Assembly (NCBI RefSeq): GCF_003268275.1
Contig: NZ_QLYR01000001.1
Coordinates: 496,001-560,000 of the forward strand
Direction: 5' to 3'
From: Hydrogeniiclostridium mannosilyticum
GTDB lineage: Bacteria; Bacillota; Clostridia; Oscillospirales; Acutalibacteraceae
DNA: 64,000 bases
Below, in pieces: positions 1 to 8,666 of the stretch (its first letter is position 1; every line of letters starts with the position of its first letter). The translations under genes were made by a program, and so were the position numbers. Below the pieces are notes generated by a model, which saw only the letters and a list, made by a program, of their open reading frames with translations, searched no databases and was not told where the DNA came from.

Positions 1-286
1 GAATATTATTGGTAAATAGGCCGATCAGCTTTGTCAGCACAATAAAGCCGATCTCCCAGTCCAAATAACTCAGAGAAGAAAAACCCTCCATATCCATCAG
101 CACAAATCCCTGGGCATACATGTCGTAGTCAAAGCCAATACGGTAGCGAAAACAGACCAGCAGGAGCAGCTGTGTAAAACAAATTGCCAAAAACAAGAGC
201 TTTCCTATTTTTTTGTTCTTAAAAATTCCAAAACAGAGCAGGCCCCAAACACAAATCAAACCGACATTAAGCAGATAAAGCGCCAA
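1..286 (-). CDS. EpsG-like polysaccharide polymerase, partial
   Basis: Only the N-terminal ~95 residues are inside the window; the gene runs off the left edge. The translation shows hydrophobic membrane segments and the loop RYRIGFDYDMY followed by a DWEIGF motif, typical of EpsG-family membrane proteins that polymerise exopolysaccharide repeat units. The start is inferred to be TTG directly after the stop of the upstream sugar transferase; an AAGGAGG lies in the last codons of that gene, about 11 nt before the TTG. The arrangement implies translational coupling in an exopolysaccharide operon. Family assignment rests on the motif and topology only. Confidence 0.72.
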   Translation of the reverse strand, partial: MALYLLNVGLICVWGLLCFGIFKNKKIGKLLFLAICFTQLLLLVCFRYRIGFDYDMYAQGFVLMDMEGFSSLSYLDWEIGFIVLTKLIGLFTNNI

Positions 287-1699
287 TTATTTCACATCCT
301 CCTTGTTCTGCTTTTTCCCGGCGCACAGCTTGAAGGCCGTCCGGAATAAAATACGAATGTCAAACCAGAAGCTCCAGTTCTCTATATAATCAATATCGAA
401 CTGAATCCTCTCTTCAATAGAAGTGTCCCCGCCCCTCAAACCGTTTACCTGGGCCCAGCCAGTCATGCCGGGCTTTACATAATGTTTGATCATATAGGAT
501 GGGATATACTCCATAAATTGGTTGACAAAATGTGGGATTTCCGGCCTTGGGCCAACCAAACTCATATCGCCCTTCAACACATTGACCAGCTGCGGCAGCT
601 CATCAATGCTATATTTTCGCAGAAAATGCCCCACAGAGGTACAGCGGTCGTCTTCAGCGCCGGCCATCCGAACAATGGATTCCGTCTCCACCCGCATGGA
701 ACGGAATTTATACATCTCAAAGGGCTTTCTATTAATCCCCACTCGCGTTTGCCGGAATATTACCGGCCCCGGGGAGGTCAGTTTAACCATTAAGGCTGCA
801 ATTAAAAACAGAGGGCTAAATAAAACCAAGCACAGCAATGAAAATAAAACGTCAAAGGCACGCTTCACAAAGCTGTTCAGCAGGCTGTCCAACGGTATTT
901 TCCGCATACCGAGCACCGGCATATTGTCAAAGCTCGTCACATAGACCCGGGAAGGCAATTTTGCAAAAATACTGGGGATAATTGAGAATTTAACCCCATA
1001 TTTTTCCAAAATCATAATTTCATTTAAAAATGAAACATTTTCCCCCTCTTTCAGCATGATAAAAACTTCATCGACAATATTTTTTTGCAAATAGGATTCC
1101 AGCGTAGAAGATTTACCCAAAAAGGGGATCGCCGCCCCGGGCATCTGCTCAGCCGCCAAATAACCGGATATCTCATAGCCGAACTCCGGCGAATTGCGAA
1201 TCCTTTTAACAAACCCCTCTGTGGCCTCATTGTAGCCCAGAACGGTTAAAAATTTCTTGTTATAGCCCTTCTTACGCACAAACCATAAAAATTCCCGCAA
1301 GGCTCCCCGGTATAACACCTGAAGGAAGGTGCTTAAAAAGAAAAAAACGGTAATGCCCACTTGCACCCTGTCGAAGGAGCTAAATGCACAAAAAAAGGCT
1401 ACTAAAATAATATAAGCCACTAAATTGGCTTTTGCCAGCTCCGTCGCCTGCACCCAAAAAGGAATATTACGGTAGGAGCGGTAAAGATGAAAGGCACTGT
1501 AGAGCGCCAGATACATTAAGCTGATTAAAATATACATGCCGGCAGACGCCACCGCGTTATCGCCAAACAGGAATACGCTGTTTCCCTGATTAAAATAGCG
1601 AAATGCAAGCCAAAATGAAGCGAATAGCGATGCTATGACGACAATGAAATCGAGGACTATATTAAAACTGTTCAGTAATTTTTGATTTTGACGGATCAT
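287..1699 (-). CDS. Exopolysaccharide polyprenyl-phosphate sugar transferase (WcaJ/WbaP type)
   Basis: This 470-aa membrane enzyme should transfer a sugar-1-phosphate from a nucleotide sugar to undecaprenyl phosphate, the first step of exopolysaccharide repeat assembly. The N-terminal ~130 residues hold four hydrophobic segments, followed by a cytosolic CoA-binding-like region. The C-terminal third has the catalytic bacterial sugar transferase domain: the hydrophobic segment after KRAFDV, then SPGP, KFRSM, DELPQ and LVGPRPE motifs. The length fits full-length WcaJ-type proteins. Start ATG is preceded by AAGGAGAGCGGGT. It is directly followed by the EpsG-like gene. The sugar transferred cannot be told from the sequence. 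Confidence 0.93.
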   Translation of the reverse strand: MIRQNQKLLNSFNIVLDFIVVIASLFASFWLAFRYFNQGNSVFLFGDNAVASAGMYILISLMYLALYSAFHLYRSYRNIPFWVQATELAKANLVAYIILVAFFCAFSSFDRVQVGITVFFFLSTFLQVLYRGALREFLWFVRKKGYNKKFLTVLGYNEATEGFVKRIRNSPEFGYEISGYLAAEQMPGAAIPFLGKSSTLESYLQKNIVDEVFIMLKEGENVSFLNEIMILEKYGVKFSIIPSIFAKLPSRVYVTSFDNMPVLGMRKIPLDSLLNSFVKRAFDVLFSLLCLVLFSPLFLIAALMVKLTSPGPVIFRQTRVGINRKPFEMYKFRSMRVETESIVRMAGAEDDRCTSVGHFLRKYSIDELPQLVNVLKGDMSLVGPRPEIPHFVNQFMEYIPSYMIKHYVKPGMTGWAQVNGLRGGDTSIEERIQFDIDYIENWSFWFDIRILFRTAFKLCAGKKQNKEDVK

Positions 1700-1885
1700 A
1701 CCCGCTCTCCTTCATTCGATAGGCTGAGTCCACCGCTATAAGCCTTACGCATCTCACATACCTGTTCAAGGCCAGCGCCTTCAGTAAAGGAGAAATATTC
1801 TTTTCAGTACGCGGAGTTTCTATGCGTTCCACGCACTGAGGAAATTTTTCCTGGCGCAGACCGTTAAATTTTAACGTAATTATTG

Positions 1886-1920
1886 TGAAAGCCTTTCCCG
1901 AAAAAAGGGAAAGGCTTTCA
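1886..1920 (-). terminator. Hairpin terminator of the surface-protein gene
   Basis: A perfect 14-bp stem (TGAAAGCCTTTCCC with its complement, 7-nt loop) lies about 30 bp past the stop of the surface-protein gene. The T tract on the minus strand is weak, so efficiency is uncertain. Confidence 0.6.
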
Positions 1921-1950
1921 TCAGTTCATTATTGGGTCAGCCCTACAAAA

Positions 1951-2613
1951 TTATTTTGCACGGACTTTCTTTGCCTTAACGCTCAGCACAACAATGCCGG
2001 CAGCAGCAATAAACATAACCGCAACAACAGCAATTGTTACATTATTGTTCTCACCGGTCTGAACATTGTCACTTCCTCCGTCCACAGCGCCGTTGACCTT
2101 CTCGGCAGCAGCGTAGTAGGAGAAATGGTCGGTCTCAAAGCTGAGGTAACCATTGCTCAGTTTTGCACCCATATCGCTGACCTTGTTGTCGTCGGCAATG
2201 TAGAGAACAGCGTTCTGGTTGCCGGCTGCGGGAACCGTAACGGTGACCTTGCCGTTCAGCTTCTCGATCGGGTTGCCATCCTGGTCCTTCAAAACGATGT
2301 CCAGAACAGCAACATTCTTGAAGCCGTCTTTCTCGGCAGTGGCAATTGCGTCTGCAACCTTTGCGTTGTCAACAGCAGCAACTTCCATCTTCACCTTTTT
2401 GACGCCCTCGGGCAGCACGTCGGCAGCAACCTCTACGGTTACGCCTGTCTTGGCAGTAGTCGTCAGCTCCAGGGTCTCGCCGGCAACTACGTCCTTCTCG
2501 TCGCTGGCGCCGTAATCAGAATAGCCCGGAGCAACCGCCAGCGCAGAAACACTGGTCATGGCAACTATAGCTACACCGAGAACACCCGTAAGGATTTTTT
2601 TGGATAACTTCAT
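1951..2613 (-). CDS. Secreted, sortase-type cell-surface protein (NVQTG signal)
   Basis: The start chosen is ATG at 2613 because AGAAGGG lies about 9 nt upstream; earlier in-frame codons would place the start in or on top of that site. The protein (220 aa) begins MKLSKK, then a hydrophobic signal peptide ending near SALA. The C-terminus has NVQTGE, about 20 hydrophobic residues (near 190-210) and a basic tail KAKKVRAK, the layout of a sortase sorting signal with an NPQTG-like motif. The middle ~150 residues are acidic and beta-rich and I recognise no domain. It has its own promoter and terminator, so it is monocistronic. Likely anchored to peptidoglycan; function unknown. No sortase gene is in the window. 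Confidence 0.75.
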   Translation of the reverse strand: MKLSKKILTGVLGVAIVAMTSVSALAVAPGYSDYGASDEKDVVAGETLELTTTAKTGVTVEVAADVLPEGVKKVKMEVAAVDNAKVADAIATAEKDGFKNVAVLDIVLKDQDGNPIEKLNGKVTVTVPAAGNQNAVLYIADDNKVSDMGAKLSNGYLSFETDHFSYYAAAEKVNGAVDGGSDNVQTGENNNVTIAVVAVMFIAAAGIVVLSVKAKKVRAK

Positions 2614-2675
2614 TTTTCTCATTTCCCTTCTCAAAAAATGATTAAGCGCCTCTATTGACGCCCTGACTGTAGCTT

Positions 2676-2704
2676 ATTCTAGCACAACTGCTGCTTCAAG
2701 TCAA
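2676..2704 (-). promoter_or_regulatory. Sigma-A-type promoter of the surface-protein gene
   Basis: On the minus strand TTGACT (2699-2704), a 17-bp spacer and TAGAAT (2676-2681) lie about 60 bp before the start codon. Confidence 0.6.
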
Positions 2705-3005
2705 CTACTATACATTGGAAATTTTTAACTAAATTATACAAAAAAATAAATACTATTTCTGTTTTTCCAAAACTAAATATACCGTTTAATTGCTGACTGT
2801 CCATACAATATGCATACATTCAGCAAATTTATTTTAAGTATACCTAATATTCAAATATTTGTATAATTATTCAATCGATTTTTAAAACCGTCATAAATTT
2901 ACAAAATTGGACATTGCAGCCTTTCTCCAACGCAGGCTGTTTTTCCTTCCGCTTATTTCCCGGAAGCGCTTCAAGCAAAGCTCACTGCTCCGAGAATTCA
3001 GGAAA
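2705..3005. other. AT-rich intergenic stretch without a gene
   Basis: About 300 bp, strongly AT-rich to about 2900 and much more so than the neighbours, lie between the surface-protein promoter and the pduL-like gene terminator. I find no open frame with a ribosome site, no RNA motif and no clear repeat. Confidence 0.5.
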
Positions 3006-3040
3006 AGGCCGCCGGTCGATTTTAGATCGACCGGCGGCCT
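3006..3040 (-). terminator. Terminator of the stand-alone pduL-like gene
   Basis: A 14-bp perfect GC-rich stem (AGGCCGCCGGTCGA and complement, loop ttttaga) lies 11 bp past the stop codon and is followed on the minus strand by TTTTCC. Confidence 0.8.
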
Positions 3041-3050
3041 AAAAAACTTC

Positions 3051-3620
3051 TTAGAACTTGACGACCTCCCCATCAACGGTACCCGTTAAGCCTGCCGCGT
3101 TGGCCTCATCCGTATCGATGTGGACTGCTAAACCCGCTGTCGCGCTGACACGCGCCACGACGTCACCAAATACCAGTGAACGCCCATTATAATTCAGGCG
3201 GATTCCAATCAGCTCACCATTGGTTACACCGTAATCCACTGCCTGTTCCGGCGTAAAATGTGCGTGGCGCTTGGCTACAATCACGCCTGCCGCCAGCTCG
3301 ATGGCCCCCTTCGGGCCAATCACCTTACAGCCCGGGGTGCCGTCTATGTCACCGGAAAGCCGCAGGGGAGCATCTATTCCAATAGACCTGGCATCCGTTT
3401 TTGACAGCTCTATCTGGGTACGCTTGCGGACAGGCCCCAGGATTGAAAGCTTAATGCTTCCCTTTGGCCCCACTACCTCAACTTTTTCTACGCAGGCAAA
3501 CTGTCCCGGTTGAGATAAGCTTTTTTTCGGGGTCAGCTCATATTCCGGGCCAAACAACGTATCTAAATCCTGCTGCGTCAAATGAATATGGCGTGCAGAC
3601 GTCTCTACCATAATTTTCAT
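3051..3620 (-). CDS. pduL: Phosphate propanoyl/acetyltransferase, PduL family, without targeting peptide
   Basis: This 189-aa PduL-type phosphotransacylase swaps CoA for phosphate on acetyl- or propionyl-CoA, giving the acyl-phosphate used for ATP synthesis. Both zinc-binding PduL repeats are visible: ETSARHIHLT near residue 6 and AKRHAHFTP near residue 117, with a third metal-site motif VHIDTDEAN near the C-terminus. Unlike the BMC-encoded PduL at 38547-39266, it lacks the ~45-residue N-terminal extension with an amphipathic helix, so it should be cytosolic. It is monocistronic with its own promoter and terminator. Start ATG at 3620 has GGGAG 11 nt upstream. It probably serves general acetate formation in place of Pta. 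Confidence 0.9.
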   Translation of the reverse strand: MKIMVETSARHIHLTQQDLDTLFGPEYELTPKKSLSQPGQFACVEKVEVVGPKGSIKLSILGPVRKRTQIELSKTDARSIGIDAPLRLSGDIDGTPGCKVIGPKGAIELAAGVIVAKRHAHFTPEQAVDYGVTNGELIGIRLNYNGRSLVFGDVVARVSATAGLAVHIDTDEANAAGLTGTVDGEVVKF

Positions 3621-3665
3621 CTATCAAACATCTCCCATTTTATTAAAAAATAATTGACTGATTTT

Positions 3666-3693
3666 ATTGTACTCTTTTTTTTAGAAAATTCAA
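3666..3693 (-). promoter_or_regulatory. Probable promoter of the stand-alone pduL-like gene
   Basis: Minus strand TTGAAT (3688-3693), a 16-bp spacer and TACAAT (3666-3671) lie about 45 bp before the ATG. Confidence 0.45.
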
Positions 3694-3886
3694 CTGAAAA
3701 GCCTCTTCTTTCTATCCGGGCAATATGCTATAATAAATTAAAATATTCTGCGGGCATTCGGCGTCTTTCAACAGCAGAACGCCTTGCGGCAATAAGGACG
3801 CTGCCGGCATACAGGGCTGAAATTCAGCCATTTTCAGAAATTTTGTCTTTAGAGAATTATTATAAGCAGAAGAAAGGAATCAGAGC

Positions 3887-4465
3887 ATGTACGAGCATTG
3901 GGAAGACTTGGAGGCAGCCTGTAAAAGCTGCCGGAAATGTAGCCTGCGCGAGGGCTGCACACAGGTGGTTTTTGGAGAGGGCAACCGGGAGGCAAAGGTA
4001 CTCTTTATTGGGGAAGGGCCCGGTGAACAGGAGGACGTGCAGGGAAAGCCCTTTGTCGGCCGCAGCGGCCAATTGCTGGACCGTATGCTGGATGCCGTCG
4101 GCCTCAGCCGCCACAAGGATCTTTACATTGCCAATATTGTTAAATGCCGGCCGCCGCAGAACCGCGACCCCCTGCCGGAAGAGCAGGAGCAGTGTATTGA
4201 ATGGCTCCGCAATCAAACAGCGCTGATGCATCCGAAAATCATCGTTTGCCTGGGCCGTATTTCCGCAATGAAGATTATACGCCCGGACTTTAAAATTACC
4301 AAAGAGCATGGAATCTTTTTTGAAAAAAACGGCTCTCTGCTCATGGCAACGCTCCACCCCGCCGCCCTGCTCCGCAACCCTTCCAGTAAGCCCGGCGCCT
4401 TCGACGACTTCATCAAGCTCCGTGAAAAAATGGAAGAGCTCGGCCTTGTAGAGAAGGAAGCCTGA
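3887..4465 (+). CDS. Family-4 (iron-sulfur) uracil-DNA glycosylase
   Basis: This 192-aa DNA-repair enzyme removes uracil from DNA. It shows the family-4 motif A GEGPGEQED (near residue 43), the HPAALLRNP motif B near residue 157, and the cysteines for a [4Fe-4S] cluster: a CxxC pair at the N-terminus (within AACKSCRKC) and two later ones (VKCRPP, QEQCIEWL). Start ATG is preceded by GAAAGGA at good spacing. The gene stands alone, divergent from the pduL-like gene. Family-4 enzymes are the usual uracil glycosylases of many clostridia. Confidence 0.92.
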   Translation: MYEHWEDLEAACKSCRKCSLREGCTQVVFGEGNREAKVLFIGEGPGEQEDVQGKPFVGRSGQLLDRMLDAVGLSRHKDLYIANIVKCRPPQNRDPLPEEQEQCIEWLRNQTALMHPKIIVCLGRISAMKIIRPDFKITKEHGIFFEKNGSLLMATLHPAALLRNPSSKPGAFDDFIKLREKMEELGLVEKEA

Positions 4466-4738
4466 CGCCTTCTCCAAAGAAAAGCTTCCTATACAGCAGT
4501 GAGTGATTTCGTCCGCTCTATTTTTACAGGCGCCTTATTTTCATGGATAGCTGAGAGCTCTTTTATGGCATTGGCAACAGTGCTGTAAAGGAGCTCTTTT
4601 ATTTGACAAAAAGAACAGCCGATAATCTGCACAAAAATTGTGGGCCGGTTTGCCGTTCCCGCACAAAAAAGAATCCTTTTGCAGATTGCTCTTGATTTTA
4701 CAGTTGATATCAAGGATAATACCTCTGGAGGTGGAGAT

Positions 4739-6634
4739 ATGAACGTATTAAACTATTCAACCTATTACGACAAGGTTCTGGGCGGTTGGCTTGGCAAGTG
4801 CATCGGCGGCGCCTGCGGCGCCTTGTCGGAAAACAACAAGAATATCCTGCACTATACCATTGATAATGTCTTCCCGGAGGTCATTCCGCCAAACGACGAC
4901 CTAGACCTGCAAATTCTCTGGCTGCAGGAGGGACTGGAAAAAATTGGCGTCGGTATGACACGGGAGGACTTCGGCGCGCTGTTTGCCAAGTACAATGTCT
5001 GTTTGGCAAATGAATACGCGGTGTCCATCCGCAATATCAATCTTGGTATTCTGCCGCCGGTATCCGGCACTTACGACAACAGCTATTTCTTAAACTCTAT
5101 GGGCTGTCCGATCCGCAGCGAAATCTGGGCGCTGCTGGCCCCCGGTTCCTTCCGGACGGTTAAGCGCTACGCCGAAATGGACGGAAGTGTCGACCATGGC
5201 AGTGAAAGTATTTACGGCGAAATCTTTAATGCAGTTATTGAGGCCGCCGCCTTTTTTGAGACGGACCGGGAAGCGCTGATCGAAATAGCCCTCAAGGAGA
5301 TTCCCTCGGATTGCCGCCAATACAAGAGCATCCATTTTGCATTGGCCTGCTACCGGGAGCAAACCGACTGGGCAACCGCTCGGAATCGCCTCGTACGCAA
5401 ATTCGGCTCCATGGATGCCTCTTACAGCGTGGTAAACCTGGGCCTGACCATGCTGGCCTTCCTCTATGGAGAAGGCGATTACACCAAAACCCTGCTATAT
5501 GCGGTCAACGGCGGCTATGACACCGACTGCACCGCTGCTACAGCATTGTCTATCCTAGGCATTATGGCCGGCGCTGAGCGGACACCGCAGTTCTGGAAGG
5601 ACAAAATCGGCAACGAGCTGGTAGTCGGTACGGTGGATATTGACTGCCGCTACCCCACCATTGAGGCGTTTGCCAAGGCCACCTGTGCGGCCGGGCTTTC
5701 CTTCAGGGAGGCCGGTTTGTGGGATGTACAGCTCACCGGCATTCCGGCGGAGGCCGTCCCCTCTCTGCCCGAGACCCTGCAGAAGCCGCTGTCCATTGAG
5801 GTTTGCTACCAGGGTTCCCCGGTAATCGGCATCGGTGAAGAAAGCGTCCTGTTGCTGACAGTCAAAAATCATACGCCGGAGGAAGTCTCCGGCGTATTGG
5901 AGATCCGCGGGCCGGATTATCTGGTTTGCTCCCTTTCCAGCGTATCCCTGACACTATGCCCCCAGGCGGAAACCACTCTTACCCTGAATATAAAGGCGCC
6001 GGAAACTCTTTGCGCGTTGCCAATGAAAAACCTGTTTCAGGCCACCTGCTGCGGCGTTTCCCGGGATTTCGGCCTCTTCGGCGCTATGCGCATGAAGCTT
6101 TTCGGCCCCTATTGGGATAATTATGACACCACGCAATACCCGGAGGATCCCTATGAAGAAAAGATGCAAAAGCTCCCTAATGGCGACGGCGACATCCATG
6201 CCATGTTCAATGGCTTTGTCAACATCAACCGCGAATATCTTCCGGAGGACTTCCAGCAGCTCCCGCAAGATTTTGAGTGGGTAAATATTCATGGTTCCGA
6301 GTTTGACCTGGAGCCTGCCGTTACCTACCGCGGCCCGGCTTGCGTTTATCTTGTCCACGAATTTACACTGGAACATGCCGTCCCCAACGGCCACTTCCAT
6401 TTTGGCTGCAACGCGCCCGCCAAAATTTGGGTCAATGGCGAATTAGTTCTGGATAATCAAGCGTACTATGCGTGGACTATTTTCAACTGCACCGCCCCCG
6501 CAAGTCTAAAAGCGGGTAAAAACCGGATAATCTTCAAGCTTTCGCGCACAGATGCCTTCCGGTTCAGCGTCTTCTGCCGGAACTGGGAGGACCGCGGCCG
6601 CTTTATCTGCAACATTACCTCTTTGGGTGAATAA
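4739..6634 (+). CDS. ADP-ribosylglycohydrolase-family protein with C-terminal beta-sandwich region
   Basis: The start is ATG at 4739 with GGAGGTGGAGAT just upstream; the open frame extends further 5' but has no ribosome site there. The 631-aa protein begins with an ADP-ribosylglycohydrolase fold (residues ~5-310): GGWLGKCIGGACG near the start and the metal-site motif GGYDTDCTAA near residue 260. Residues ~350-630 look like beta-sandwich domains ending in a galactose-binding-like fold (KIWVNGELVLDN). Large proteins of this build commonly sit in carbohydrate-use loci and may act on glycosides, not ADP-ribosylated proteins; the substrate is unknown. No signal peptide, so cytosolic. An isolated gene with a terminator 80 bp downstream. 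Confidence 0.82.
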   Translation: MNVLNYSTYYDKVLGGWLGKCIGGACGALSENNKNILHYTIDNVFPEVIPPNDDLDLQILWLQEGLEKIGVGMTREDFGALFAKYNVCLANEYAVSIRNINLGILPPVSGTYDNSYFLNSMGCPIRSEIWALLAPGSFRTVKRYAEMDGSVDHGSESIYGEIFNAVIEAAAFFETDREALIEIALKEIPSDCRQYKSIHFALACYREQTDWATARNRLVRKFGSMDASYSVVNLGLTMLAFLYGEGDYTKTLLYAVNGGYDTDCTAATALSILGIMAGAERTPQFWKDKIGNELVVGTVDIDCRYPTIEAFAKATCAAGLSFREAGLWDVQLTGIPAEAVPSLPETLQKPLSIEVCYQGSPVIGIGEESVLLLTVKNHTPEEVSGVLEIRGPDYLVCSLSSVSLTLCPQAETTLTLNIKAPETLCALPMKNLFQATCCGVSRDFGLFGAMRMKLFGPYWDNYDTTQYPEDPYEEKMQKLPNGDGDIHAMFNGFVNINREYLPEDFQQLPQDFEWVNIHGSEFDLEPAVTYRGPACVYLVHEFTLEHAVPNGHFHFGCNAPAKIWVNGELVLDNQAYYAWTIFNCTAPASLKAGKNRIIFKLSRTDAFRFSVFCRNWEDRGRFICNITSLGE

Positions 6635-6713
6635 CGCCTTATCCGCCTTATCGCGGCCATATTGAACACGATCCTAAAAATGGATGGCTGCCGCACAGCA
6701 GGCCTGTATTTAT

Positions 6714-6742
6714 AAATCCTCCCGAGCTGTTTGGGAGGATTT
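6714..6742 (+). terminator. Terminator after the ADP-ribosylglycohydrolase-like gene
   Basis: A 10-bp stem (AAATCCTCCC / GGGAGGATTT) with a 9-nt loop lies 80 bp after the stop; the stem ends in TTT. The rest of the 6635-6942 spacer holds no recognisable gene. Confidence 0.6.
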
Positions 6743-6942
6743 ATTGTATCGGGCCGCCAGTTCGTTTCGGGTTCTATCGCAAAAGCAGCTTGAAAAATTC
6801 TGCTTGGCAACGCTTTAACCCTATTCAGGCGGAAACCAACCGCAGCCTTGTGCGCCTTTTCTTACCCTGATTATCTTTTTGAACACGCAGGGGGATAACA
6901 AGACTACTTTTCACCCATAATAAAACAAAAAACAAGGGGAAG

Positions 6943-7458
6943 ATGTTGCAAATGACTATTACCTTTAAAGGCGCCCAACTAACGCTCTGCGGATCGCCTC
7001 TTCATGCAGGGGATCGCATGCCCGGCTTTGTTCTGATCGATCAGGACCTCAAAGAAGTTGATTCTAGGAAGCTGTCTGGTACCCGTATTTTTTTGACGGT
7101 TCCCTCGCTTGATACCGGGGTATGCGACCAGGAAGTCCGGCGTTTTAACCAAGCCGCCGCCGATTTACCCGGCGTTTCCATCTATGCCGTCAGCTTGGAC
7201 CTGCCTTTCGCCCAATCCAGATGGTGCGGCGCCGCAGGGGTAAACGCAGTGCGGACGCTGTCCGATTATCGGGACCATTCCTTCGGCAGGTCCACTGCCA
7301 CAAGGATAAATGAGCTTGGGTTGCTTACCCGGGCCGTTTTTGTGGTAGATGCTGGCAATAAGATCGCCTATGCGGAGTATGTGCCGGAGGTAACCAACCA
7401 CCCGGACTACGATGCCGCCCTCTCCGCTGTCAAAAAACTGATCGGCCGTCCGAGCTGA
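6943..7458 (+). CDS. tpx: Thiol peroxidase (Tpx, atypical 2-Cys peroxiredoxin)
   Basis: The 171-aa protein reduces hydroperoxides using thioredoxin. The peroxidatic cysteine is C61 in PSLDTGVCDQEV and the resolving cysteine is C95 in SRWCGAAGV, with spacing as in Tpx. The C-terminal VPEVTNHPDYD motif also fits the family. Two starts are possible: ATG at 6943, only 3 nt after AAGGGG, or ATG at 6952, 12 nt after it; the three-residue difference does not matter for function. Monocistronic with a strong terminator. A useful oxidative-stress defence for an anaerobe. Confidence 0.95.
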   Translation: MLQMTITFKGAQLTLCGSPLHAGDRMPGFVLIDQDLKEVDSRKLSGTRIFLTVPSLDTGVCDQEVRRFNQAAADLPGVSIYAVSLDLPFAQSRWCGAAGVNAVRTLSDYRDHSFGRSTATRINELGLLTRAVFVVDAGNKIAYAEYVPEVTNHPDYDAALSAVKKLIGRPS

Positions 7459-7496
7459 TAAACGCTTCTATAGAGGACATGCTGTCTCAAGCAAAC

Positions 7497-7540
7497 AAAA
7501 GCAGCGGGGTTACATTTTTCTGTAACCCCGCTGCTTTTTT
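7497..7540. terminator. Bidirectional terminator between tpx and the aldo/keto reductase gene
   Basis: An 18-bp stem (AAAAGCAGCGGGGTTACA / complement) with a 6-nt loop has a T tract on one strand and an A tract on the other, so it can end transcription from both converging genes. Confidence 0.9.
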
Positions 7541-7589
7541 ATCCGTTGGAATTTTCAGGCGTATTTTTAAGGCGGGCCGGCGGCTGGCC

Positions 7590-8540
7590 TTACATTAAAT
7601 CCAGCCATGCAGCTTCCTCATCTGAGAGCGAAAGCTGGAACGCGCACAGAAGCGCCTCCAAATGCTGCCTGGAGGAAGGGCTTAAAATACAAAACAGATT
7701 CATCGGCTGCCGGAGCGCCCAGGCCAGCACCACAGCCGGAACCGTGGCGCCTTTTTTCTCGGCCAGGCATTCAGCCCGGCGAAGCCGTTCCACATTATCC
7801 TCGCAATAGTACTCTTCTACCGGCGCCCAGGAAAGCGTGCTGTGAATCTCCTCCTTCTGAGACGTCCGGTACTTTCCGGAGAGGAATCCCCGGGCCAGAC
7901 TGGAATATGCAAAAACCGGCAGCTGATTCTCCGCATACCACCGGCGGTCCGCTTCCCGTGAAGGGCCGGACAGCCACACGCTGCCGCCCCAGGGGTCACG
8001 GATCATCTCCGCCAGGCTGTAGCTGGGACTTGAAATAGAAAAGGGTTGCAGGCCGTTCTCTGCGGCATAACGGTTAGCCGCCACCAGCCTCTCTACAGAC
8101 CAGTTGGATCCGCCGAAAAGCTTAAATTTTCCAGCTCTTTTCAGCTCATTCAGGCAGTCAACAAGGGTCTCAACCGGTACGGAAGGGTCATCGCGGTGCA
8201 ACAGATAAATATCAACCGACTTCAGCTTCAGCTGCTCCAGGGATTCCTCCAGGTCTGACCGGATATCCGCGGGGCTGACCCGAGCTCGTTCCTCGTTCTG
8301 GTAACAGCCTTTTGTCAGAACATTAACCCGGCTGCGAACACCACGCCGCTCAATCCAGCCGCCCAGAACCCTTTCCGCGGTCCCGTACAGACGGGCAGTG
8401 TCAAAGGTCGTAATCCCTGACTCTAGTACCGCATCCAAAATATCGTCCGCATTTTCCCCCGCTGTCATCCGCGCTGTTGCCGTTCCATAAATAAAACGGG
8501 AAACAGGCACCTGCAGACCCTCTATTTTCTTTGTTCTCAT
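7590..8540 (-). CDS. Aldo/keto reductase
   Basis: This 316-aa NAD(P)H-dependent oxidoreductase has the full AKR catalytic tetrad: D47 and Y52 (FDTARLYG), K77 (LTKG) and H115 (YLLHRDD). The C-terminal cofactor loop (ILSPSSRQHLEAL) is also present. Start ATG is preceded by GGAGGGCGGAA. No signal peptide. The substrate is unclear; AKRs in such genomes often reduce sugar aldehydes or ketones. It is 126 bp downstream of the methyltransferase gene and may be co-transcribed from that gene's promoter. Confidence 0.9.
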   Translation of the reverse strand: MRTKKIEGLQVPVSRFIYGTATARMTAGENADDILDAVLESGITTFDTARLYGTAERVLGGWIERRGVRSRVNVLTKGCYQNEERARVSPADIRSDLEESLEQLKLKSVDIYLLHRDDPSVPVETLVDCLNELKRAGKFKLFGGSNWSVERLVAANRYAAENGLQPFSISSPSYSLAEMIRDPWGGSVWLSGPSREADRRWYAENQLPVFAYSSLARGFLSGKYRTSQKEEIHSTLSWAPVEEYYCEDNVERLRRAECLAEKKGATVPAVVLAWALRQPMNLFCILSPSSRQHLEALLCAFQLSLSDEEAAWLDLM

Positions 8541-8666
8541 TTCCGCCCTCCATAGCCTTACTTCATACGCCCCGGGCCCCTATCGCCACCGGTCAGGGTT
8601 TTCCCGCGCGCAAATTCATAATCTGCCCGTATTTCCGCAAAAACAAGAGGATCGAGGCACAGCCTC

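Noticed and set aside
1700-1885. Open minus-strand frame upstream of the sugar transferase
   Set aside because: No start codon with ribosome site, and it runs on into the sugar transferase gene in another frame; no family features.
4555-4602. Direct repeat GAGCTCTTTTAT upstream of the ADP-ribosylglycohydrolase-like gene
   Set aside because: Two short copies containing a palindrome; no promoter at the right spacing, so no function claimed.
4603-4626. TTGACA with GATAAT as promoter of the ADP-ribosylglycohydrolase-like gene
   Set aside because: Spacer is only 12 bp, too short for sigma-A.
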